Part shown: piece by piece, positions 57,065-64,000 of the stretch
How positions within the stretch are numbered: the first letter of the stretch is position 1
Layout: every line of letters starts with the position of its first letter
Notes under the pieces: generated by a model
Databases searched by the model: none
Told to the model about the DNA's origin: nothing
Seen by the model: only the letters and a program-made list of their open reading frames with translations
Position numbers and translations under genes: made by a program
Origin: Dyadobacter sp. 676
Lineage (GTDB): Bacteria > Bacteroidota > Bacteroidia > Cytophagales > Spirosomataceae
NCBI RefSeq assembly: GCF_040448675.1
Contig: NZ_CP159289.1
Coordinates: 62,001 to 126,000 of the forward strand
DNA length: 64,000 bases
Reading direction: 5' to 3'

Positions 57065-59011
57065 ATGTTAAGGAAAACCGGCCTTCTGCTCTTGTGGCTG
57101 TTCGTTCATTCAAATGTCGGTGCCCAGGTCCAGGCCATCGAGCAACAGTTTACCGTCGCCCTGGACGGGAGCGGTGATTTCAAGAGCGTTCAAGAGGCCG
57201 TCAACGCCGTCCGCGATCATTCGCAGATCCGTGCCACGATACGGATCAAAAACGGCACCTATCACGAAAAACTCGTAATTCCCGCATGGAAAAAGAGCAT
57301 TACGCTTGTCGGCGAGAGCGCCGGGCATACGATTATTACCAACAACGACTTTTCGGGCAAGGATTTCCCTGGCCGCGATTTTACGGGGAATGCCAAATTC
57401 AGCACTTACACATCGTATACCGTGCTTGTCCAGGCCAACGATTGTACCCTGCAAAATCTCACGATCGAAAATACGGCCGGACGCGTCGGCCAGGCGGTCG
57501 CGCTGGCTACCGAAGGCGACCGCATCGAAGTGTTTAACTGCCGCATTCTAGGCAATCAGGACACATTATACACCTCCAAAGACGGCCGGAGTTTTTACAA
57601 AGACTGCCTCATTGCCGGCACCACCGATTTTATTTTCGGAGAGGCGACGGCCGTTTTCCAGAACTGCACGATACAGAGCCTCGCCAACTCCTACATTACC
57701 GCGGCTTCGACCACAAAAGAGCAGGCATTTGGCTATGTATTCTTCGACTGCAAACTGATCGCGGACGATGGAGCTACCCAGGTATACCTCGGCCGCCCCT
57801 GGCGCCCTTTCGCCAAAACCGTTTTCATCGACACCGAAATGGGCCCTCACATAATCAAAGAAGGCTGGGACCCGTGGAAGGGCGACAATATGTTTCCGGA
57901 AAAAGAAAAAACCGCATTTTACGCGGAGTACAACAGCAGCGGTGCAGGTTCGAATCCCGCTGCGAGAGTGTCATGGTCGAAACAATTGACTCAGGAGGAA
58001 AGGGAAAAATACACCGTTGAAAACATCCTGTCGGGCTGGGTTCCCGGCCGAAAACTGCGCATCGAACCTTCCGGAATGCAGGATACGAGCTTTTCGGTGC
58101 GGGGTTCCTACCGGCGGGAGATCGCACACCACCCCGGCATCCGCATAGCCGACTCTTCGCTTCCCGCCCCGGTACAAATCATCCGGAATGTCCATTACCG
58201 GACCACCTCCACAGGCAAAAAACTGTTTCTGGATGTATACAAGCCCAAGCGAAAGGGAAAAGCCGCATTGCCGGCCATATTGATGATCCACGGCGGAGGC
58301 TGGCGCTCGGGCGACCGCACCCACAACAACACCCTCGCACGCAGGCTCGCGGCACAGGGATATGTGTGCCTTACGGCCGATTACAGCCTCTCCACCCACG
58401 CCCTGTACCCTGCCGCCGTACACGACCTGAAAGCTGCCGTGCGCTGGATGCGGGCCCGGAGCGGCACATTTAATATCGATACCGCCCGGATAGCCGTCCT
58501 TGGATTCTCCGCGGGCGGCGAACTGGCCGCATTCATGGGCGCAACCAACGGACAGGCCAGATTTGAAGGAAATGCCGCCGAACAGGGCGGTTCAAGCACC
58601 GTCCAGGCTGTGATCGACATCGATGGTACGCTGGCCTTCATCCACCCCGAGTCGGGCGAGGGCGACGATTCAAAATCCATTTCGGCAGCCACCTATTGGT
58701 TTGGTTATCCCAAAGCGGAACGCCCGGACCTCTGGAACGACGCCTCGCCGCTTACGCACGTGAGTGACCAAACGCCGCCTTTTCTCTTCATCAACAGCTC
58801 CGTGGCACGTATGCACGCGGGCAGGGAGGATTTTATCAAAAAACTGGACGTGTACGGTACACACAGCGAGGTACGCACGTTTTCCGACGCCCCGCACACG
58901 TTCATGTTCTTTGAGCCGTGGTTCGAGCCTACGCTGGCCACCATTTCCGGCTTCCTGAAACGGGTATTCGGCCGCGGCGCCGTCACTTCGGGCAGGCAGG
59001 TAAGAAATTAA
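57065..59011 (+). CDS. Bifunctional pectin methylesterase fused to alpha/beta-hydrolase esterase
   Basis: A 648-residue secreted enzyme from ATG 57065, signal peptide LLLLWLFVHSNVGAQ. Residues 27-335 are a CE8 pectin methylesterase with GNQDTLYTS (Gln165, Asp166), TTDFIFGEA (Asp188) and YLGRPWRP (Arg244). Residues 370-640 are an alpha/beta hydrolase with oxyanion motif HGGGW (409-413) and nucleophile Ser482 in GFSAGGE, resembling BD-FAE-like acetyl or feruloyl esterases. It should strip methyl and acetyl groups from pectin so lyases can act. It is divergent from the CAP gene and convergent with the sugar dehydrogenase; the two stop codons overlap. Confidence 0.92.
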   Translation: MLRKTGLLLLWLFVHSNVGAQVQAIEQQFTVALDGSGDFKSVQEAVNAVRDHSQIRATIRIKNGTYHEKLVIPAWKKSITLVGESAGHTIITNNDFSGKDFPGRDFTGNAKFSTYTSYTVLVQANDCTLQNLTIENTAGRVGQAVALATEGDRIEVFNCRILGNQDTLYTSKDGRSFYKDCLIAGTTDFIFGEATAVFQNCTIQSLANSYITAASTTKEQAFGYVFFDCKLIADDGATQVYLGRPWRPFAKTVFIDTEMGPHIIKEGWDPWKGDNMFPEKEKTAFYAEYNSSGAGSNPAARVSWSKQLTQEEREKYTVENILSGWVPGRKLRIEPSGMQDTSFSVRGSYRREIAHHPGIRIADSSLPAPVQIIRNVHYRTTSTGKKLFLDVYKPKRKGKAALPAILMIHGGGWRSGDRTHNNTLARRLAAQGYVCLTADYSLSTHALYPAAVHDLKAAVRWMRARSGTFNIDTARIAVLGFSAGGELAAFMGATNGQARFEGNAAEQGGSSTVQAVIDIDGTLAFIHPESGEGDDSKSISAATYWFGYPKAERPDLWNDASPLTHVSDQTPPFLFINSSVARMHAGREDFIKKLDVYGTHSEVRTFSDAPHTFMFFEPWFEPTLATISGFLKRVFGRGAVTSGRQVRN

Positions 59012-60205
59012 TCCGTAGCGGAGCCGGACAATGCTGCTATGGCCTGGCCAGCTTCCAGTATTTTCCCTGACCCGTGGTCGCAGATATAAAGCTCGTTCGA
59101 TTGGTCGGTACCAAAAGCGGAAATCTGGCCCACCCCTTCCGCTATAATGCTGTTTTGCACCGCCTTTCCGTCCCTGGTTTCCAGTGCGAAGAGCCGTCCG
59201 CTCACATAATCGCCAAAGACATATTTGCCTTCCAGCGCAGGAACCGTTTTTCCCCGGTACACAAATCCGCCGGTAATGGAATGCTCCCCATTGGCCTGTG
59301 GCAGGTCGAGTACCGGGTCGATCAGCCCGGCGGTTCCGCAATCGCGCCTGGGGTTGTAGCAATCGATACTTTCCTTGAGTCGCCAGCCATAATTGCCCCC
59401 CCTTCACGATAATATCGATTTCCTCGCGCTTGTTTTGCCCCACATCGCCGGCCCAGAGGGTATTCGTCGGCTCGTCGAAACTGATCCGCCACGGATTGCG
59501 CAGGCCGTAAGCATAAATTTCCTCGCGGAACCCCTCCCTGTTCCCGGCAAACGGGTTATCGGCCGGAATACCGTAGTTCCGTTTGCTTTTGCCATTCACG
59601 TCGATCCGCAGAATCTTGCCCAGCAGGCTACCCTTATTCTGCCCGTTGTTGGCCGGATCGCCCCAGCTTCCGCCATCGCCGGTAGAGATATACAGGTAAC
59701 CGTCCTTTCCGAATTTGACCGCCCCGCCATTATGGTTATCATAGGGCTGGTCGAACGTAAAAAGTATCGTGGCGCTCCCCGGATCGGCTTTATCGGGATC
59801 GTCGGCGCTCACTTTGTAGCGTGCGATGGCCGTTTCCAGTTTTCCCGACACTTTCGTGGTATAGTTCAGGTAAAAGTAGCCGTTTTGCTTGTAATCGGGA
59901 TGGAAGGCCAGCCCCAGGAGTCCGGCTTCGCCGCCGTAGCTGACGAGCTTTTTAATGTCGAGGAATTCTTTCGAAGAAGCCGTTGCGGCATCGTTCTCAA
60001 AAACGCGGACCGTGCCTTCCTGCCCGACTACAAACAGCCGGTTGGTGCCGTCGTTGGCGTGCGTCAGGTCGACCGGGTACTCGAAATGCAGTTTGGGAAA
60101 GGCTTCCACCACCTTGACCTCCCCCGTATTGCCGCCGGGGCCGGATGCATTGCAGTTCACAAGTAAAATCAGGCCAGCCAGGCCGTTTTTGAGAATCGTT
60201 CTCAT
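59008..60205 (-). pseudogene. PQQ-dependent sugar dehydrogenase (glucose/sorbosone type), frameshifted
   Basis: The protein begins with a probable lipoprotein signal (LILLVNCNAS, Cys18) and the six-bladed propeller of soluble glucose/sorbosone dehydrogenases: NDGTNRLFVVGQEGTVRVFE, DNHNGGAVKFGKDGYLYIS, GDGGSWGDPANNGQN, GLRNPWRISFDE. The frame breaks at the C7 run at 59396-59402; removing one base yields VKGGNYGWRLKESIDCYNPR and continues to 59008 (398 residues). It would oxidise sugars in the periplasm with PQQ or act as a binding protein. Neighbours are not PQQ genes. Confidence 0.87.
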
Positions 60206-60310
60206 GACACATCCGGTTTGGTTTGAAAGACAGGGAACAATGCGGTCCCCGACGGCTTTACAACGCTTACCCTGCTCATCTCACCCGGCCCGCTCACCAC
60301 GGAAGAAATC

Positions 60311-60679
60311 ATGGAAGCACACAGTATTTCACGCGGAAACGCCAACATGACCCTGCGCGATCTGATCGGTTGGGGCATGATCGGGAAACAGCACAAACCC
60401 GGCGAAAGAAAAGAGTATTTCTTCGCGGACAAGGACGTTTGGAATATTGCCCGGCAAGTGGTCAGGGAACGTCGGAAACGGGAATTGGAACGGGTTGTGA
60501 GAATCCTCGACGAATTATCGAAGGTAACAGGCGACCCCGGCGACCCGGAGTTCGCTACTTTCAACAAATCGGTTACGGACATCAACAAGCTGGCGAAAAA
60601 TGTCGATAAAACCATCGAAACGATGCTTTGCGCGGAAGAAAGCTGGTTTTGGGGAGGCATTTTCAAATTATTCAGGTAA
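60311..60679 (+). pseudogene. N-terminally truncated GbsR/MarR-family regulator
   Basis: The frame has the GbsR-type winged-helix core SISRGNANMTLRDLIGWGMIG, KPGERKEYFFADKDVWNIAR and a helical C terminus. The frame is open back to a stop at 60224, where the sequence TLTLLISPGPLTTEEIME fits helix 1 and 2 of the family, but the first 30 to 40 residues are missing and no start codon precedes the domain. Only an internal ATG at 60311 remains. The gene is probably inactive. The lost segment would overlap the 5' end of the sugar dehydrogenase on the other strand. Confidence 0.65.
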
Positions 60680-60734
60680 TATTTTTTGAATTAAACTTTC
60701 ATTTTTTTCTGAAAATTCAAAATATACTATTCAT

Positions 60735-61199
60735 ATGAAAACACTACATGGCCATATTATTCTTTACGACGCCGAATGCACGATGTGCAGCACTTTCAAG
60801 CTGGCTTATCGCATTGCCTGGATTGCATTTGCCTGGCTGTTGACATCGATTATACTGGCATCTTATACCAGGCTGCTCACCGGGTTCTTACCCGCTGACG
60901 TGCTCCGGTGCGAATTCACCGTTTGCGCGGGGCAAATTTTCTTCCGGGGAGCCGTTGTTTTTGCTTACAAAAAGCCAAAGGCCTGGGATTATCTTGGGAA
61001 TTTGAGGACTGTATCGCTCGCGGGCGCCCTCGGGCTGCTGATATGTCTGATCGCCGGTTCTTGTCCAAAAGCTGGACGTTCCCAGCGGCTTTGGATCGAT
61101 GTCACTTCTGTGACCATTTACAGCCATGCCGAAGACCGGCCACAGGACGTGGACAGGGGTGAAATCGGCTTCGGAACCGATTGCCTGTCCCATTGCTGA
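60735..61199 (+). pseudogene. DCC-family thiol-disulfide oxidoreductase-like protein with internal deletion
   Basis: The first 20 residues carry the DCC motif HIILYDAECTMCSTF, and then the sequence jumps directly to a C-terminal membrane region (AYRIAWIAFAWLLTSIILASY; KAWDYLGNLRTVSLAGALGLLI). In the Cytophagales relatives I know, about 110 residues lie between. The tail after LIAGSC loses resemblance, suggesting a further indel near 61065. As it stands 154 residues are encoded. Most likely a deletion-derived fragment. Confidence 0.5.
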
Positions 61200-61363
61200 C
61201 TGCCGCCGATAATTTGGAAAAAAAGCGAATTAAATTACCGGCATCGACGATATTCCTGCCAAGTTTTTGTTTTTTGCAGGTTGAAAACCAATGCCTGTCG
61301 CGTTCCCGACCCTACCGGGCCACGTTCCGTATGGGTGCAGACTAACCCGAAACCCGTTTTTGA

Positions 61364-62710
61364 ATGCTCCGATCGACTTTTCATTTGCTTGCACTCCTTT
61401 TATTACTATTCCAATCGGCCCGGGCCATTGCCCAAACCACGCCCGCTGCCGGAAAGGCCTGGCTGAAAGAGTACAACGACTACCGGGAATATGACGACAT
61501 TTATGTAGTCAGGAAGGTCAGCGTCCCGTGCCGCTCCTACGAGACGTTCATTACCGACAGAAGTGGCCGGAAGCTCACACCCGCTTACCGCGATATCGGG
61601 GATTTCGCGGAAGGGCTGGCGGAATTTGTACCGATGGAGCCTGGTCCCGACGGGCATGGTCTTCACGGGTTCATCGATAAGCGGGGGAAAGTCGTCATCG
61701 AGCCGAAATACGTTTCCACCGATCGGTTCCGTGGCGGAAAAACCTGGGTTATTTATCCTTCCGGCAAACATTACGGGCTTTCTTACATCGATCTCACCGG
61801 AAAGGAAATCTATAAGATTCCCATTCACCATTATTCGAAAGATTACCTCATTAAAGACTCGGAAATTAATTTCCTATGCAATCAGGATACGAAGGAGGAC
61901 GTGTTGTGGTGGATAAATAAACCATTTGATTTCTTCACGCTGAACTTCAATTTCAGCCGGTTTATAGAAAAGGAAATTAAAGCCTCCAAATTTATTTACC
62001 ATTTTAAATATCAGGGTAAATACGGCATTATCGATAAAAATATGATACTTAAAGTGCCAGTATCCCTCGATGACATCGATCCCGATTATAAATACTCGGG
62101 CCAGGGAATGGAACGGGTCCGGTATCGCGATAAGTACGGTTATATCAGTCCGTTTACCGGCGACCTCATCGTGCCATTCGATTATACCGATACCCGCAAG
62201 CCCACCAACGGCCTGTTTTGGGTCAAAAAGGATGGCAAATGGGGTTGTATCGATAAAACCGGCAAGCTCCGTATCCGGCATTTATATGACGAGGCAACCG
62301 GTTTCACAGCCGAAAACCGCTCGGCTGTTGCGATTAACGGGAAATTCGGGCATATCGATAAATCCGGGAAAATTCGTACGCCGCTGAAATACGACTTCGC
62401 TTCGTATTACAATCACGGTATTTCCATGATCCGCGTGGCTGATAAATACGGTTATATCGATACGACCGGGCGTTTTATTACCAAAGTCATTTACGACGAA
62501 GCGCTCCCCTTCGACCGCACCACTACTACGGTCGAGAGATCATGGCTCCGATTCGAGCTTTCATTGGAGGGAAAAGAAAAATTCATTGGTTTTTCGTACA
62601 AACTGAATGCGGTGTTCATTATTATCGGTGTAATGATTTTTATCTGGCTGAACAATTTGCTTTACCGGAAAATGCGGAAAGGCCGTCTGGCAAGGAAGGC
62701 GAGGAAATAG
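61364..62710 (+). CDS. WG-repeat surface protein with C-terminal membrane anchor
   Basis: A 448-residue protein with a signal peptide (LLALLLLLFQSARAIAQ), at least seven WG-type repeats (GLHGFIDKRGKVVIEPKY, KYGYISPFTGDLIVPFDY, KWGCIDKTGKLRI, KFGHIDKSGKI, KYGYIDTTGRFI) and a C-terminal helix LNAVFIIIGVMIFIWLNNLLY with a basic tail. WG repeats are thought to be beta-rich binding modules. The central 150-235 part is more degenerate. It ends 4 bases before the convergent sigma gene. Confidence 0.88.
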   Translation: MLRSTFHLLALLLLLFQSARAIAQTTPAAGKAWLKEYNDYREYDDIYVVRKVSVPCRSYETFITDRSGRKLTPAYRDIGDFAEGLAEFVPMEPGPDGHGLHGFIDKRGKVVIEPKYVSTDRFRGGKTWVIYPSGKHYGLSYIDLTGKEIYKIPIHHYSKDYLIKDSEINFLCNQDTKEDVLWWINKPFDFFTLNFNFSRFIEKEIKASKFIYHFKYQGKYGIIDKNMILKVPVSLDDIDPDYKYSGQGMERVRYRDKYGYISPFTGDLIVPFDYTDTRKPTNGLFWVKKDGKWGCIDKTGKLRIRHLYDEATGFTAENRSAVAINGKFGHIDKSGKIRTPLKYDFASYYNHGISMIRVADKYGYIDTTGRFITKVIYDEALPFDRTTTTVERSWLRFELSLEGKEKFIGFSYKLNAVFIIIGVMIFIWLNNLLYRKMRKGRLARKARK

Positions 62711-62714
62711 CGCG

Positions 62715-63949
62715 TTATGGTTGCTGCAATGCGGTCAGGCGCTTCCGGATCGTCTGCTGGTCGGCCGCCGTTCGGGCCAGTTGCAGCGCTTTTTGCAGGC
62801 CCTCCACCGCTTTGCGCTGATCGACACCGTCGTAAAGTTCCCCCATCAATGCGAAATAAAAGTGATTGCCTTCGGGCGGCAATGCTTCCATTTCGCGTAT
62901 AGCCGCCTTTTTGCCCTTCACTTTCGACAATGCGAATAGCCGGTTGAGCGCCACCACGGGCGAGTAATGTAGTTTCAGCAACTGATCGTAGAAATCAAGA
63001 ATGCTTTGCCATTTCTCCCGGCTATCCTCTTTGCGGGTGTGCCAATAGGCAATGCCCGCCTCCAGGTGATACCTTGAAAGCCGGTCGCCGGCCGCCGCGC
63101 ATTGCAGGAAATAACCGCCTTTGGCGATCAGTACCGCATTCCAGCGGGTGGTGTCCTGCTCCCCGTAGAGTACGAGTTCGCCGGAGGGATCGGTGCGGGC
63201 ATCGAAACGCGAAGCATGGAAGCACATCAACGCCAGCAATGCATTGACTTGCGGCTTGTTGGTAGCGGCGTTCTCGACGAGCATTACGCAAAGCCGTATC
63301 GCTTCCATACAAATCTCCTTCCGCAACGTGCGGTCGGCGGAGACCGAATAATACCCTTCGTTAAAGAGCAGATAAATGGTGTAAGCACCGGTTCGAGGCG
63401 GGCGTCCATCTCGCTTGCCGGCGGCATTTCGATCCTGGCTCCCCTCTCGCGCAGCCGCTCCTTCGCACGTGTGAGCCGTTTATTGATGACATCCCGGCTA
63501 GTCAGGAATGCATCGGCGACCTCCTGGATACCGAACCCGCAGAGTATCCTCAGCGCCAGCCCTACCTGCGACTCTTCCGATATCGCCGGATGACAGACCG
63601 CAAACATCATCTGCAACTGGCTGTCGATGATATTCTCGGGAGTCAGGTCCAGCTCGAACGCAACCTCCCCTCCCGCCTCCGCCGTGATTCGGGGGACTAC
63701 CTTCCCTTCATAAATGGAAAGCCGGTGCAGATAATTTTTCGCCTTGTTTTTTGCCGTATTGTAAAGCCATCCTGTCGGGTTTGGCGGCGGGCCTTCGATC
63801 CCCCACGCCTGCGTGGCGACCAGGAAAGTGTCGCTCGCAATGTCTTCCGCCAGTTCGATCTCCCCGAACCCGAAGTGCCGGCAGAGTACCGATACGATTT
63901 TGCGGTACTCCGTGCGGAAAAGATGCAGGATCAGCGGCTCATTGTGCAT
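62715..63949 (-). pseudogene. ECF sigma factor with C-terminal DUF6596 and TPR-like domain (frameshifted)
   Basis: From ATG 63949 (MHNEPLILHLFRTEYRKIVS) there is sigma region 2 (ELAEDIASDTFLVA; PPNPTGWLYNTAKNKAKNYL) and region 4 (GLALRILCGFGIQEVADAFLTSRDVINKRL). The frame is lost near 63380-63381, where one base appears missing; restoring it gives LEPVLTTIYLLFNEGYYS and the DUF6596/TPR-like tail (MEALPPEGNHFYFALMGEL), 411 residues total. This group is usually paired with a YCII-related gene, expected just outside the window. Here the error is a deletion, not a homopolymer gain. Confidence 0.87.
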
Positions 63950-64000
63950 GCACTGAAACAATTTTCCGGACCTCCACGCTATTTCCTTCGCCATTCAGTA

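Noticed and set aside
57945..57966. GGTTCGAATCCC, identical to a tRNA T-loop
   Set aside because: It lies inside the pectin-esterase gene in frame (SGAGSNPAAR) and no acceptor stem, D-arm or anticodon arm can be drawn around it.
1..64000. CRISPR arrays, IS elements, prophage or integron features
   Set aside because: No direct-repeat arrays, transposase motifs, integrase, attC-like sites or phage structural genes were seen.

Overview
The window looks like a chromosomal accessory stretch from a Bacteroidota bacterium of the Cytophagales. The closest feel is Dyadobacter or another Spirosomataceae member; this is my inference from gene content, not a database result. Supporting signs are a SusC/SusD pair with FecR and an ECF sigma factor, reg_prop-type and LytS/LytTR two-component proteins, a MacB-like permease with the Cytophagales prefix domain, TAnnTTTG-type promoter elements, few Shine-Dalgarno sites, moderate GC and short intergenic gaps. 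No rRNA, tRNA, CRISPR array, insertion sequence or prophage was found.

Layout. 1-2305: 3' part of a large sensor kinase, frameshifted. 2.4-5.0 kb: SRPBCC protein, SDR and a flavin monooxygenase. 5.06-7.77 kb: one ABC permease carrying four indels, then about 1 kb without a recognisable gene. 8.75-9.4 kb: RibD-like reductase. 9.47-15.4 kb: exopolysaccharide block (two glycosyltransferases, GDP-mannose dehydratase-like protein, methyltransferase, polymerase). 15.5-19.0 kb: LytTR regulator, LytS kinase, CPBP protein, HD protein. 19.3-22.2 kb: NEW3-domain protein with ABC ATPase and permease. 22.6-25.8 kb: GT4 glycosyltransferase with an amylo-alpha-1,6-glucosidase. 25.8-27.9 kb: arsR, arsM and a phosphoesterase, with two matching palindromic operators. 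28.0-38.0 kb: small oxidoreductases, two AraC regulators, the rifampin ADP-ribosyltransferase arr, a Crp-like regulator, acetyltransferase, zinc alcohol dehydrogenase, methyltransferase and DsbA-like protein. 38.1-45.6 kb: susD, susC, fecR and an ECF sigma gene. 45.9-48.2 kb: PepSY/DUF3649/DUF3325-like iron-uptake trio. 48.5-52 kb: aldo/keto reductase and an ArsR-SRPBCC-DoxX-YdeI-DUF4256 operon with twin operators. 52.1-56.9 kb: sulfatase, serine hydrolase, acyltransferase, CAP protein. 57.1-61.2 kb: a fused pectin methylesterase/acetyl-esterase, a PQQ-type sugar dehydrogenase, and two degraded genes. 61.4-64 kb: WG-repeat protein and an ECF sigma factor.

The recurrent anomaly is frameshifts. 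At least nine genes are interrupted by single-base indels. Nearly all are one extra base in a short homopolymer, and removing it restores a full-length conserved protein. I favour sequencing or assembly error over biological decay, and I give the restored reading for each gene. True decay is better supported for three items that lack whole segments: a cupin remnant at 33.2 kb, the N-terminally truncated GbsR-like gene at 60.3 kb and the internally deleted DCC-family gene at 60.8 kb.

The most interesting biology is the single-chain pectin methylesterase/esterase, the arsenic operon with a phosphoesterase and repeated operators, the sigma/FecR-controlled SusCD pair without enzymes beside an iron-uptake trio, the arr gene with its structured leader, and the GT4/debranching-enzyme pair.
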